Positions 20,253 through 30,323 of a stretch of 64,000 nt of DNA are shown here, in pieces. The notes beneath the pieces were generated by a model, which saw only the letters and a program-made list of their open reading frames with translations, was not told the DNA's origin and ran no database searches. The stretch spans positions 1 to 64,000 of the forward strand of contig PMES01000035.1 of NCBI GenBank assembly GCA_003154775.1. The letters run 5' to 3'. Every line of letters starts with the position of its first letter. Positions within the stretch are counted from its first letter, which is position 1. Made by a program: the position numbers and the translations under genes. Source of the stretch: Acidobacteriota bacterium (lineage in GTDB: Bacteria > Acidobacteriota > Terriglobia > Acidiferrales > UBA7541).

Positions 20253-20666
20253 ATGAACAAGCATCCCTATTTGCGCGCTTATCTCGCTGGAATTGCGGTA
20301 CCGACTGTTTTTCTCCTCGTGATTATGACCAGCTACACGGTCATTCGTTATGTCTGGGATGTCCCCATCGCCATCGAACGCGTGATCGTGTTCCCGATGG
20401 CCGCGGTGCCCAATGCCTGGGGGTTGTGGAACGTGCTGTACCGTGCGTTCTTTGCAGGCCGGCGCGTTTCTCTGGGTGTGTTCGGCGGGGCGCTCCCGCT
20501 GCTGCTGGCCCCGGGCGGCTACGTCGTCGCGCGGCTGCTCGATTTCACGATACCTCACGAAGTGTTCGTTCTGGCTCCCTTTGGGTTGCCCGTGGCCCTG
20601 ATTATTTACTATCTCGCGTGGAAGTATTTCGTCGGCTTTCTCAATGCGGAGCTGGGTATCGCTTGA
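20253..20666 (+). CDS. hypothetical membrane protein
   Basis: MNKHPYLRAYLAGIAVPTVFLLVIMTSY, four hydrophobic stretches; RBS gaaaggag upstream. Confidence 0.75.
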   Translation: MNKHPYLRAYLAGIAVPTVFLLVIMTSYTVIRYVWDVPIAIERVIVFPMAAVPNAWGLWNVLYRAFFAGRRVSLGVFGGALPLLLAPGGYVVARLLDFTIPHEVFVLAPFGLPVALIIYYLAWKYFVGFLNAELGIA

Positions 20667-20724
20667 TCACGCCCAAGTAACAAAGAGAGCGTCGAAACAC
20701 GGCAGGCGGCTGGACGATAGACAC

Positions 20725-20761
20725 AAAAACGGGTGCCTCTCGACAAAAGCGAGGGGCACCC
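20725..20761 (-). terminator. intrinsic terminator (minus strand) downstream of the Spy/LTXXQ-like gene
   Basis: Arms 20731-20742/20750-20761 (GGGTGCCTCTCG/CGAGGGGCACCC, one G-T position) followed on the minus strand by GTTTTTGTGT. Confidence 0.8.
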
Positions 20762-20811
20762 GAAACATCCTATTGCGCGGTGAATTGTGCTGGGCCGCCG
20801 ATTGGGTTTGC

Positions 20812-21510
20812 TTAGTTCTTCGGCTGCGGCTGCGGCTGCCCCTGCGCATTAGGCGCCGGAGCCGGACCGTGCTGTCCCTTGTGTCCTTCCCCGCGCGGGC
20901 CGCCGGGGCGTGCCGGGCCACCCTCGTGCCGCCGGCGCTCACTCATCAATTGGTGAAGCTTCTCGCGTTGCTCGGGGGTAATCGCCTCGCGCATGGCCAA
21001 CCGATAGTGGACCGCGGATTTTTCCAGAGCCAGTCGAGCGGTGCTGATTTCCTGCAGCTTGCTGTCGATCGCGGCGCGATCCGGCTTGTCGGCTTCGAGC
21101 AGGTCCTTCAAGTCAACCCGCTTCACCTCAAGATCGGCACGCTCGCGAATTTCCGACTTGCGGAAGTCCGACTCCTGCTTGCGGATCGCGCCTACTTGTT
21201 CGGCGGTGATACCGAGTTTCTGCCGAATGGCCGGGTCTTTCAAAAGGCGTGCGAGTCCGAATTCCCCTTGCCCCCTGCCGAAACCGCGCTCGCCCATGCG
21301 TTCGCCTCCGCCGAAGCCATCTTGCCTATGGCCCCATTGGCCTCGCTCCTCACCGGGGCCCCCGGCTCGCATTTGATCGTGTCCCCCGAACCCACCCCGA
21401 GGTCCTTGCTGCTCGGGTGGTGGATCCTGCGGGTCGCCCTGCGCCAGGACCGGGGCGGAGCTAAGCGCCACAGCCAGAACAGCCAGAGCCGCTTTCGAGT
21501 AAATTTCCAT
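20812..21510 (-). CDS. periplasmic Spy/CpxP-like (LTXXQ-type) protein
   Basis: Start MEIYSKAALAVLAVALSSAPVLAQG (signal peptide); ITAEQVGAIRKQESDFRKSEIRERADLEVKRVDLKDLLEADKPDRAAIDSKLQEI. Confidence 0.8.
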   Translation of the reverse strand: MEIYSKAALAVLAVALSSAPVLAQGDPQDPPPEQQGPRGGFGGHDQMRAGGPGEERGQWGHRQDGFGGGERMGERGFGRGQGEFGLARLLKDPAIRQKLGITAEQVGAIRKQESDFRKSEIRERADLEVKRVDLKDLLEADKPDRAAIDSKLQEISTARLALEKSAVHYRLAMREAITPEQREKLHQLMSERRRHEGGPARPGGPRGEGHKGQHGPAPAPNAQGQPQPQPKN

Positions 21511-21928
21511 GATGTATTCTCCCGTATCGTGCTTTCCGTTGCCACTGTGTACAATTCCCTTCTGCCGACAAAAAGGTTCCCGAAGCACGCGGCCGGGTGC
21601 CCCCATGCCCGGCAGCATCATTTGGGCATTTGGTTCTTGCGCCGCGAAGACGCATCCGTAAAATACATTAAGTAGCCTATTTTCAAGCACTTGGGGAATG
21701 GAAATCTGGAGACCCTTGGAGCAGGTCCCGGCCAGCCATGTTCGGCGTGCGACCGCGGCGCAGGCTTCGCGTGCTGGGACGACTTTGCGTGTTCCTCGAT
21801 CCAAGCGAAGCCCACGCCAGCGCTGCCTTTATCGCTCCCGGTGAATTGCTGGAGTGGTATGCTGCCCTCGTGAATCCTGAATTTATCCGAAAGGCTGCGC
21901 CACGCGGCGATCAGAGAGGGAAAAAATA

Positions 21929-22468
21929 ATGAAGATACACCTGTTTACGATAAGCATTTTGCTGGTAGCGGTAATTGGCGCCGGCGAGGAACGCTTCGGG
22001 AAAGCTGCTTTCAACACTGAGGAGATCCGCGCGGTCAACGCCCCCGAGCAGGGCAGCGCGAAGAACTTCGATGCGTCGGCGGACGCGGCGCTGCTGGCGA
22101 TGAAGAAGCACGCCACGGAGCTCAAGATCGGGGGAGTTGCCGTGGTGGCCTATTTTGAAGGCGACACCCTTCAGTCCTGGAGTTCGAAGATGGTGGTGGT
22201 GGGCCGGATGAAAGATGCTCCCTCGACGGGCAACAACGGCTCCAATCTGCTGGGGATCGCTTACGCGAAGGCGGCGGAGATGGCAGACACGCTGCAGAAC
22301 AGCGGCAGCGGCACGCGCCCGCCGATGATTGGAGAATTCGGCTGGCAAGGTGGCGTGATTGCCCGCGCGAAGACCGGCTATGTGATCGCGGCATTCAGCG
22401 GAGGCAAGTCCGAGGACGATGTGGAGGTTTCCCGGGCCGGGCTTGAGGTGCTGAAGAGCGCTCTGTAG
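21929..22468 (+). CDS. GlcG/HbpS-like heme-binding-type protein
   Basis: Signal-like N-term; YAKAAEMADTLQNSG...GGVIARAKTGYVIAAFSGGKSEDDVEVSRAGLEVL resembles the GlcG fold end. Confidence 0.55.
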   Translation: MKIHLFTISILLVAVIGAGEERFGKAAFNTEEIRAVNAPEQGSAKNFDASADAALLAMKKHATELKIGGVAVVAYFEGDTLQSWSSKMVVVGRMKDAPSTGNNGSNLLGIAYAKAAEMADTLQNSGSGTRPPMIGEFGWQGGVIARAKTGYVIAAFSGGKSEDDVEVSRAGLEVLKSAL

Positions 22469-22587
22469 GCGGCTGGCCAGCGCGATAGATGCGCAGGCGA
22501 CTCAGAACACCCGCTGCACTTTGAGAGCAGATCTGGGGGAAGGGGCATCAGGTGCCGGAGTAGCGCTGCTCTTTCCACCTGAGGCGA

Positions 22588-22691
22588 TCCGATGAGGATC
22601 GCCGAAGGACCCCAACATCAAGATTGTGCAAGGTGTATTAATTGAGATCTTTCGGGGCGCAAACGGCGCGCCCCTCAAGATGACAGCGTGC
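22588..22691 (+). repeat. dispersed intergenic repeat, copy 1
   Basis: Shares TCNGATGAGGANCGCCGAAG...ATTGTGCAAGNTGTNTTANTTGAGATCTTTCGGGGCGC...GGCGCGCCCCTCAAGATGACAG with the minus-strand copy at 57453-57574. Confidence 0.85.
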
Positions 22692-22790
22692 TGCGTAGTT
22701 TGAATAACATCAGAATTGTAGCTCGTGAAAAAGTCCGACTAGCCGGCGGCTGGCCGCTGCCCGCAACTTTCCCTGTGCTATTCTCTGTGC

Positions 22791-23729
22791 ATGAGCGCAC
22801 GCCTCCTGGACGGCCTGAAAATCCGCGACCAGATCTTTGAGGAATTAAAGGAAGAGACCCGCAAACTCGCCGCGCAGGGTGTGCGCCCGGGACTGGCCGC
22901 GGTGCTGGTCGGCGAAAATCCCGCCTCGCAACTTTACGTCAAAAGCAAAATCGCGGCCTGCGAGCAACTGGCCCTGGCGAGCTGGCTGCACACGCCGCCC
23001 GCTTCCATTTCCACGGAGCAATTGTTGCAGTTGGTGCGCGACCTCAACGCCGACAACAACGTGGATGGCATTCTGGTGCAACTGCCTTTGCCCGCCCAGG
23101 TTGACGCGAAGCGCATCCTGGAAGCCGTCGATCCCGCGAAGGACGTGGACGGTTTCCATCCCGTGAACCTAGGCAAGCTGGTCAGCAATCGTCCGGGACT
23201 CGTGGCATGCACGCCGGCCGGCTGCATGGAAATTCTGCGCCGCTACCAGATTCCCGTGGAAGGCGCGAACGCCGTGGTGCTGGGCCGCAGCGACATTGTT
23301 GGCAAGCCCATGGCGCTTCTGCTGATGCACGCGAATGCCACGGTGACAATCTGCCATTCCAAAACGCGCGATTTGCCGGAGGTAGTTCGCCGCGCGGACA
23401 TCGTCGTCGCGGCGATGGGCAAAGCGGGTTACGTGCAGCCGGATTGGATTCGCCCGGGCGCCGCGGTGATTGACGTCGGCACCAACAAGGTCACCGATCC
23501 GGGGGAGGCTGTGCGGCTGCTGCGCAACTTTCCAGAGCGCCTGGAAAAATTCCGCGCGAAGGGGAATGTGCTGCTCGGCGACGTGCATCCCGACGCGCTG
23601 CAAATTGCGGGGGCGCTCACGCCGGTGCCGGGAGGCGTGGGACCGATGACCATCACAATGCTGATGAGCAACACGGTGAAAGCCGCGCGGCTACGGCGTC
23701 TTCCCAACGCCGCGGTTGCCGGGCATTAA
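22791..23729 (+). CDS. folD: bifunctional methylenetetrahydrofolate dehydrogenase/methenyltetrahydrofolate cyclohydrolase
   Basis: LAAVLVGENPASQLYVKSKIAACEQ...VDGILVQLPLPAQVD...KDVDGFHPVNLGKL...VLGRSDIVGKPMALLL...PGGVGPMTITMLMSNT. Confidence 0.98.
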   Translation: MSARLLDGLKIRDQIFEELKEETRKLAAQGVRPGLAAVLVGENPASQLYVKSKIAACEQLALASWLHTPPASISTEQLLQLVRDLNADNNVDGILVQLPLPAQVDAKRILEAVDPAKDVDGFHPVNLGKLVSNRPGLVACTPAGCMEILRRYQIPVEGANAVVLGRSDIVGKPMALLLMHANATVTICHSKTRDLPEVVRRADIVVAAMGKAGYVQPDWIRPGAAVIDVGTNKVTDPGEAVRLLRNFPERLEKFRAKGNVLLGDVHPDALQIAGALTPVPGGVGPMTITMLMSNTVKAARLRRLPNAAVAGH

Positions 23730-23815
23730 AAGATTCTGCTGCGCCGTACTCGCGATTTTGTGGCCACACTTTCCGAGGCGGGCTTTCTGATCTTCAGGGG
23801 AGAGTTCCGGAGTTT

Positions 23816-24421
23816 ATGCTGAAATTCGGCTTAACCGGCAGCATTGCCAGCGGAAAGAGCGCGGTGGCGGCGCTGCTGCACGAAATGGGTTTTCCGGTGC
23901 TCGACGCGGATTCCGTGGCCCACAAACTGATGGAGCCGGGGCAACCGGCGCGCGAGGAGATTCTGCGGGAGTTTGGCGCGGAGCTCGCCGGGGCCGACGG
24001 GCGAATTGACCGCGCAAAGTTGGCAGCGATCGTCTTCGCCGATCCCGCCAGGCTGGCGAAACTCAACGCGATCCTGCATCCGCGCGTCGAACAGATCATG
24101 CTCAACCAGTATGAGGAGTGGAAACGGAGCGGCGTGCGCGATGCCGCGTTTGTGGAGGCGGCGCTGCTGGTCGAAGCAGGCTTCGTGAGCAAACTCGACG
24201 GGCTGGTGGTGGCCTGGTGCGAGCCGGAGCAGCAACTCGAGCGGTTGAAAGCGCGCGGCATGAGCGAGTTGGATGCCAAGCGCCGCATCGCCGCGCAACT
24301 CCCGCTGGAGGAAAAGCTTCGCCTGGCCACATTTACCATCGATTGCTCGGGAACGATGGAATCCACGCGCGCGCAGGTACGGGCCCTCGCCGCGAAGCTC
24401 CGCAAATCCTCCGCTCTGTGA
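23816..24421 (+). CDS. coaE: dephospho-CoA kinase
   Basis: MLKFGLTGSIASGKSAVAALLHEMGFPVLDADSVAHKLM; HPRVEQ; RGMSELDAKRRIAAQ. Confidence 0.95.
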   Translation: MLKFGLTGSIASGKSAVAALLHEMGFPVLDADSVAHKLMEPGQPAREEILREFGAELAGADGRIDRAKLAAIVFADPARLAKLNAILHPRVEQIMLNQYEEWKRSGVRDAAFVEAALLVEAGFVSKLDGLVVAWCEPEQQLERLKARGMSELDAKRRIAAQLPLEEKLRLATFTIDCSGTMESTRAQVRALAAKLRKSSAL

Positions 24422-24512
24422 GGCCCGGGAGGAATTCGCCGGACGCCGCGTATTTTCCTATACTAGAGGGCTGAAACTCTGGAATTGCCGGGAAGGCGGA
24501 GGCATTACGCAA

Positions 24513-25691
24513 ATGACGCAAGGAACGAAGAACAACCGAGGACGCCTGATTCTGGTGGCCCTGATCCTGGTGCTGGGAGCCTTTTGGGTAGGGGCGCGCT
24601 ACGGCCCGAAGCAGGCGGAAAAGGTGGAAGCGCGACGCATCGCCGCCGTGCAACCGGGCCTGAGCGAGAAGCCTGTGGCCGGCAAGAATGAAGCGCTGAC
24701 CGAGGAAGAATCCATCAACGTGCGCATCTACCGCCAGGCATCGCCGGCTGTGGCCAATATTTTGACGAAGGCCACGGAGTACGATTTCTTCATGGATCCC
24801 GTGCCGGTGGAAGGCGCAGGCTCGGGATTTGTTATTGATCCGCGCGGCTATATCCTGACGAACTATCACGTGGTTGCGGGGGCGCAGACGATTGAAGTGA
24901 TCCTGGGCGATCAGAGCCATTATCCGGCGAAGTTCATCGGCGCGGACCAGCGCAATGACGTTGCGCTGGTGAAGATCGAGCCCAAAGGCAAGCAGCTTAG
25001 CGCGCTGCCGCTGGGCGATTCTTCGACGCTGCAGGTGGGGCAGAAGGTTCTGGCCATCGGCGATCCGTTCGGCTTCCAATCGACGCTCACTACGGGTGTG
25101 GTGAGCGCGCTGGGCCGCACAGTGCAGACCAGCCAAACCACGTTTATTGATGAAGCGATTCAGACCGACGCCTCCATCAACCGCGGCAACTCCGGAGGGC
25201 CGTTGATTAACACGCATGGCGAGGTGATCGGCATCAACTCCGCGATCTACACGCCCTCTGGAACGACGGCGGGCATCGGCTTCGCCATCCCGATTAACAC
25301 GGCAAAGCTCATCGCCAACGATTTGATGTCGGAAGGGCGCGTGCGGCGCGCGTATCTCGGCGTGCAGACGGTGCCGGTCGGCGGATGGCTCGCGGAGGCG
25401 CTCGATCTGCCGGTGCAGGATGGCTTGCTGGTGGAGCAGACCACCAAGGGCAGCCCGGCGGCGGCCGCGGGAATCCGCGGTGGCGATCGCGTGGCCGAAG
25501 CGGGCATGCGGCGCATCGTGATCGGCGGCGACGTGATCGTGGCGCTGGATGGGCAGAAGGTGGCGAATCAGTTTGACATGAATGTGCTGCTGAACCGCAA
25601 GCGCCCGGGCGACACCGTGACAATCACGGTGTATCGCGGGGCCAAGAAAGTGGATGTTCCCGTAAAACTCGGCGAACACGATGGCAACTGA
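24513..25691 (+). CDS. trypsin-like serine protease with PDZ domain (HtrA/DegP-like)
   Basis: GSGFVIDPRGYILTNYHVV; RNDVALVKIE; DASINRGNSGGPLINTHGEVIGINSAIYTP; PDZ GIRGGDRVAEAGMRRIVIGGDVIVALDGQKV. Confidence 0.95.
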   Translation: MTQGTKNNRGRLILVALILVLGAFWVGARYGPKQAEKVEARRIAAVQPGLSEKPVAGKNEALTEEESINVRIYRQASPAVANILTKATEYDFFMDPVPVEGAGSGFVIDPRGYILTNYHVVAGAQTIEVILGDQSHYPAKFIGADQRNDVALVKIEPKGKQLSALPLGDSSTLQVGQKVLAIGDPFGFQSTLTTGVVSALGRTVQTSQTTFIDEAIQTDASINRGNSGGPLINTHGEVIGINSAIYTPSGTTAGIGFAIPINTAKLIANDLMSEGRVRRAYLGVQTVPVGGWLAEALDLPVQDGLLVEQTTKGSPAAAAGIRGGDRVAEAGMRRIVIGGDVIVALDGQKVANQFDMNVLLNRKRPGDTVTITVYRGAKKVDVPVKLGEHDGN

Positions 25692-25752
25692 GCCGGACTC
25701 TGAATAACCGCGGCCACGAAAACGGGCACGTGCAGGTGACGGAAGTCTTTGC

Positions 25753-26529
25753 TTACGGGCCAAACTCGGCGCGGTAGCGGTTGCGTTCGTCTTCGCTCAT
25801 CGCATACCAGCCTTCCGCGATGTCGCGCACGCGTTCCAGGGCCTTCTGCATCTCTTCGTGCTTCGCTTTGATCATCTCCGAATCGGCATCTTGGGGCACG
25901 TAGATCGGTTTGTGGGCGATAATCACCGCGCGCGTGAACAATCCCGGCAACAGAAATTGATCCCAGGTCTTCAGAATGGTTTTGCCGCGTTCAGCGCCCA
26001 CGTGAAACACTTGAATGGGCACGCCGGTCATGCGCGCGAGCAGCACCGGCCCCACCTTGGCCACATAGCGGGGACCGCGCGGCCCGTCAATGGTGAAGGC
26101 GCAGTCGAGACCTTCTTCAATGCGCTTGGCCATGACTTGCAAGCCGCGTAAGCCGCCGCGCGAGGAGCTGCCCTGGGCGGTGCCGAAGCCCAGCCACTCG
26201 ATCACCTTGCGGGTCCACTGGCCGTCGAACGCGGTCGTGTTCATCACCACAATGCCGCGGTTCCGGGCGTACCAGGTTATCGGCAGAATCACGCGATGCC
26301 AGAAAGCCCAGATGCTCGGCTTCTTCGCTGCCCAGAAGGCCTCGTGCTGAGCGCCGCCCACCACTTCAAAGCGCAGAGTCGGCCCCACGGTTCGGATCAC
26401 GCTAAAGACCGCCGCGGCGATAATTGGAATTTGCACGCGCCGGTGCCAGGGCAGTTTGGGCAGGCGGATGTCGTAGTGCGGGCTGATCGCCTCGGGCGCC
26501 TCTTCCCTGCCGTTTTCCGGGTTTGCCAT
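25753..26529 (-). CDS. lysophospholipid acyltransferase family protein (DUF374-like)
   Basis: AFWHRVILPITWYARNRGIVVMNT...GSSSRGGLRGLQVMAKRIEEGLDCAFTIDGPRGPRYVAKVGPVLLARMTGVPIQ. Confidence 0.9.
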   Translation of the reverse strand: MANPENGREEAPEAISPHYDIRLPKLPWHRRVQIPIIAAAVFSVIRTVGPTLRFEVVGGAQHEAFWAAKKPSIWAFWHRVILPITWYARNRGIVVMNTTAFDGQWTRKVIEWLGFGTAQGSSSRGGLRGLQVMAKRIEEGLDCAFTIDGPRGPRYVAKVGPVLLARMTGVPIQVFHVGAERGKTILKTWDQFLLPGLFTRAVIIAHKPIYVPQDADSEMIKAKHEEMQKALERVRDIAEGWYAMSEDERNRYRAEFGP

Positions 26530-26584
26530 ATTCCTATAGTATAAGAGGGTTGCCGTGATGTTGCGTGCTTTGGAGTGAATTGAA

Positions 26585-27637
26585 TTGATGAACGGTCCCA
26601 ACCGGAGAGAGATGATGCGGAGAATCGGCCAGACTCTCTGCGCCGGCGTTTTAGTGTGGGGCGGTCTGGCGGTGCCGCTGCTGGTGCAAGGGGACAATCC
26701 GCCGCTCGGCGATTCCGTCGGAGCCATTGAGGGCGACTCCATCTCCATCGAAGGACCGATGAGCGTGGATGTGGTGCACGGGCAGGTGCGCACCGTTTTG
26801 CGCAGCGGCAGCGATGTGCGCGTGAAAGCCGGGCAGGCGCGCATCAAGCTGGTGGAAGGGGGAGAGATCCTCATCTGCGGCCCGGCACACTTTTCCGTGC
26901 TGAAATCGGGCGGCGCGCTTACGCTGGCGCTGGAGGGCGGCGTAATTCACGCGCACCTGGAGAATGATCTGGCGCTGACGGTCTATACCCCACAGATTCA
27001 GGCGCGGCCCATCTCGATCGGGAACGGTCCGGAGGATGTGCTGGTGGGCCTGGATTCCTCGGGTGCCATGTGCATTCGCGCGAACAAAGGGGCGGTGCGC
27101 ATCGAGCAGCAGTTGACCGGGCAGAGCGTGCTGGTGCCGCAAAACGGCGATGTTTCGTTGAGCAACGGACAGCTTGAAAGCTTGCGAACAGCGGCGGGAA
27201 GTTGCACCTGCGAAGAACAGGCAGCGGCAATTCCGGCGCAAACTGCCAGCGAAGTCAGCGTGCTGGCCTCACCGGAGGAGATCAAGAAAGCGGCTGAGGA
27301 GCGGAAAGTCGATCAGCCGCCGGCGACTGTGCCGCCCCCCGCGGAGAAGCAAGAACCTGTCTACCAGGTGTTTATGCCACCGCTGCGCTACGACGCGAAT
27401 GCCAAGGCGCAGCCCGACTATGACCCCAGCTTGATTGTGCTGGTGCGTCGGGTGCGCGTGAGGCCCACGCTGATTTTCCAGGGCAAAGTGGAGGGCGATC
27501 CGGTGGTCGCGCAAGCCACGCCACCTCCCGCGCCACCCGCGCGCCAGAAACCTGCCGCCGCGCAGAAGCCTGTCGATGATGGGACATGGAACCGCGTGAA
27601 GACCTACTGGCGCAAGCTTTGGTCGCCCAGCTCGTAA
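26585..27637 (+). CDS. FecR-like domain secreted protein with proline-rich tail
   Basis: N-term signal-like; DVVHGQVRTVLRSGSDVRVKAGQARIKLVEGGEILICGPAHFSVLKSGGALTLALEGG; PPAPPARQKP tail. Confidence 0.75.
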   Translation: MMNGPNRREMMRRIGQTLCAGVLVWGGLAVPLLVQGDNPPLGDSVGAIEGDSISIEGPMSVDVVHGQVRTVLRSGSDVRVKAGQARIKLVEGGEILICGPAHFSVLKSGGALTLALEGGVIHAHLENDLALTVYTPQIQARPISIGNGPEDVLVGLDSSGAMCIRANKGAVRIEQQLTGQSVLVPQNGDVSLSNGQLESLRTAAGSCTCEEQAAAIPAQTASEVSVLASPEEIKKAAEERKVDQPPATVPPPAEKQEPVYQVFMPPLRYDANAKAQPDYDPSLIVLVRRVRVRPTLIFQGKVEGDPVVAQATPPPAPPARQKPAAAQKPVDDGTWNRVKTYWRKLWSPSS

Positions 27638-27706
27638 GCCCGTCGGCCGGGTTGACAGCCATGACGATAGCAGGAAGCAATCAATGGACCACGGGAGCCA
27701 AATAAA

Positions 27707-28369
27707 ATGTGGCGCGGACTGATGATTTTGGGTGGCGTGATCGCCCTGTGGTTTCTTGTGTATCCGCAAAGCTTTGTGGCTCTGTGGACGGGGCGCCGGA
27801 TGCCGGCCTCCAAATGGGATGTTTTCTTTGCAAGGCTTGGCGGCGGAGTTTTCATTTGGATTGAGGTTTCGGCATTTATCAATCGGGTGAGCAGTAGGGC
27901 GACCCATGCCACTCTGGCCCCGGTCTGGGGCGTCATCGGGATCTGCGGAGTTGCCTTTCTTGGATACCAACTTGCCAGTCAGATAATGTCCAAGCGTGAT
28001 CAAGAAGTATTATCCGAGGAGCCAGCCCGAAGCATTTCCGAAACGGAAACGGCGGAAGAAGCAACAGCTCGCTACAGGGCCGCGTGGCGGAAATACCGAA
28101 GACTGCGTCTTGAGTTCCCCCTCAGCATTCCTGGCTGGTTTGTTTTTAGCGAGTTGCTCGGCGGCATATTCTGGTTTTTCGGGTGGAATCAGAAGGTCGC
28201 GATGGTTTTCATTCTCGCTTACATACCGTACATGTCGGTTGTGGGCTGGCAATGGGCCTATTGGCAATGCCCGCGCTGCAACAAAGCGTTCAGGGGGAGA
28301 TACCCCTTCTATCCGAAGCGCTGTTATTACTGCGGGCTGCCGAAGTGGGCGGAGTCGCCGGATGAATAG
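27707..28369 (+). CDS. hypothetical membrane protein with C-terminal zinc-ribbon
   Basis: Several TM segments; C-term WQCPRCNKAFRGRYPFYPKRCYYCGLPKWAES (CxxC...CxxC). Confidence 0.75.
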   Translation: MWRGLMILGGVIALWFLVYPQSFVALWTGRRMPASKWDVFFARLGGGVFIWIEVSAFINRVSSRATHATLAPVWGVIGICGVAFLGYQLASQIMSKRDQEVLSEEPARSISETETAEEATARYRAAWRKYRRLRLEFPLSIPGWFVFSELLGGIFWFFGWNQKVAMVFILAYIPYMSVVGWQWAYWQCPRCNKAFRGRYPFYPKRCYYCGLPKWAESPDE

Positions 28370-28496
28370 GTTTCGCAGTCAAAGTGTGAACACCTACGGC
28401 GCGTGAACCAGCCTTTTACAAACGATAGAATGACGGGCATAGCGCCTGACTTCTGATGAGCGCTGGTCGACTGGAAACCACCCGGCCTCTTGGCGT

Positions 28497-30176
28497 CTAC
28501 ATCCCTTCGTAGTTGGGCCCGCCGCCACCTTCGGGGACGACCCAATCGATGATCTGGTAGGGATCGGCGATGTCGCACGTTTTGCAATGGACGCAATTGG
28601 CGGCGTTGATCTTCAGCTTCAGCGCGCCGCCATCATTGGCCATTTCGTAAACCGCCGCGGGACAAAAATATTGGCAGGGATTGCCGTACTCTTCCACGCA
28701 GCGGGTGGCGCAGATATTCAGGTCGCGCACCTTCAGATGGCAGGGCTGGTCCTCGTCGTGGCGCGTTCCGGAATGATAAACGTCGGTCAGGCGGTCGAAG
28801 GTGAGCTTGCCATCGCCCTTGAAGCGCTCCGGCGCGGGCCGCCCGTGAATTTTGCCGTAGGCTTCGTGGCCGGCGTGCGCGCGCATCGGGTCAATCAGGC
28901 CGCGTCCACCGGTGATTTGTTGCAAACCGCTATGGAAGAAGCCGTCCAGCAAGCCGTTGCGGAAAGACTGGTGAAAATTCCGCACCTTCCACAGCTCCGT
29001 CTTGATGTAGCTGTGATCGATTTTCTCTTTGTAGGCTTGCAGCGTTTTGGCGGAGTAGTCTTCTTTCTTGAGCGCTTCAAAAATCGTTTCGGCGGCCAGC
29101 ATGCCGCTCTTCATGGCCAGGTGCACGCCCTTCAGGCGCTGCGAATCGAGGAAGCTGCCGGAATCGCCGACGATGAGGCCGCCGTCAACATAGTTGCGCG
29201 GCATGGCGTACCAGCCGCCGTAGGGCAGCGATTTTGCTCCGTAGCGCATCAACTGGCCGCCGTCCAGCAGATTGCGCACAAAAGGATGCGTCTTCCAGGT
29301 CTGAAACGCCGCGTGGGGATCGAATCGCGGGTCTTCGTACTCCAGCGCGATCACCAGACCAATGGAGACGCGATTGTTCTGCAAGCCGTAAATCCAGCCG
29401 CCGCCGTACATCTTTGAAGAAACGGGCCAGCCAAGCGTGTGGGCCACGAAACCCGGCTGGATTTTACCCGGCGGCACTTCCCACAATTCCTTGATGCCGA
29501 TGCCGTAGCTTTGCGGATTGATATTGTCGAGCTTCTTCTTCGTCACGAGTTGCTTCGTGAGCGAGCCGCGCGTGCCTTCCGCCAGCACGGTGACCTTGGC
29601 GCGCAATTCGTAGCCGGGCGTGTAGTTGTCCTTGGGTTTGCCGTTTTTGTCGAGGCCCTTGTCTTCCGTGATGACGCCCGCGATGCCATTGCCAGAGTAA
29701 ATCAACTCCGCGCCGCCAAATTCCTTGAACAGGTTTACGCCCGCGGATTCCACCAGCCCGCCCATCCACTTCACCAGCTTGCTGAGCGAGATGACGTAAT
29801 TCCCCGCGTTGTTGAAGGGCGGCGGTGTGATCGGGATGCGATAGGACGACTTTTGCGTGAAGATGAGCGCGGCGGAATCGGTCACCGGCGTGTCCAGCGG
29901 CGCGGTCTTCGCGAAGTCCGGCACGAGCTCCGCCAGCGCCGAGGGGTTCATGATCGCGCCGGAAAGCTGGTGCGCGCCGATCTCGCGGCCCTTTTCCAGC
30001 ACGTAAATATTTTCCGCGGAAAGTTCCGGCTTGCTTGCCCCGAGCGAAGCCGAGGGGGCGCCGCTGGCATTGTGCCGCTTGATGAGATTTGCCAGGTGCA
30101 GCGCGCAGGAGAGGCCGGCCGGCCCGGCGCCCACGATCAGTACGTCGGCTTCCAATTGTTCGCGTTGCATGGGCAT
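28497..30176 (-). CDS. electron transfer flavoprotein-ubiquinone oxidoreductase
   Basis: LEADVLIVGAGPAGLSCALHLA; C-term 4Fe-4S CVEEYGNPCQYFCPAAVYE...NAANCVHCKTCDIADPYQIIDWVVPEGGGGPNYEGM. Confidence 0.97.
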   Translation of the reverse strand: MPMQREQLEADVLIVGAGPAGLSCALHLANLIKRHNASGAPSASLGASKPELSAENIYVLEKGREIGAHQLSGAIMNPSALAELVPDFAKTAPLDTPVTDSAALIFTQKSSYRIPITPPPFNNAGNYVISLSKLVKWMGGLVESAGVNLFKEFGGAELIYSGNGIAGVITEDKGLDKNGKPKDNYTPGYELRAKVTVLAEGTRGSLTKQLVTKKKLDNINPQSYGIGIKELWEVPPGKIQPGFVAHTLGWPVSSKMYGGGWIYGLQNNRVSIGLVIALEYEDPRFDPHAAFQTWKTHPFVRNLLDGGQLMRYGAKSLPYGGWYAMPRNYVDGGLIVGDSGSFLDSQRLKGVHLAMKSGMLAAETIFEALKKEDYSAKTLQAYKEKIDHSYIKTELWKVRNFHQSFRNGLLDGFFHSGLQQITGGRGLIDPMRAHAGHEAYGKIHGRPAPERFKGDGKLTFDRLTDVYHSGTRHDEDQPCHLKVRDLNICATRCVEEYGNPCQYFCPAAVYEMANDGGALKLKINAANCVHCKTCDIADPYQIIDWVVPEGGGGPNYEGM

Positions 30177-30323
30177 GCCGCGATTCTAGCAAACTAGGAG
30201 AGATCCCTCGACTCCGGGCCGACAAACCCCGCCGGCCCTTCGCTCGGGATGACATCGTGGGTCATTTGTGTTTCGGCAAAAGAAGTGCCAGATTGTCAGC
30301 GCCGGAATATTTGTCAGGTCTAG

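Noticed and set aside
24333-25763. 476-aa ORF antisense to the HtrA-like protease
   Set aside because: Shadow ORF; sense strand has catalytic motifs.
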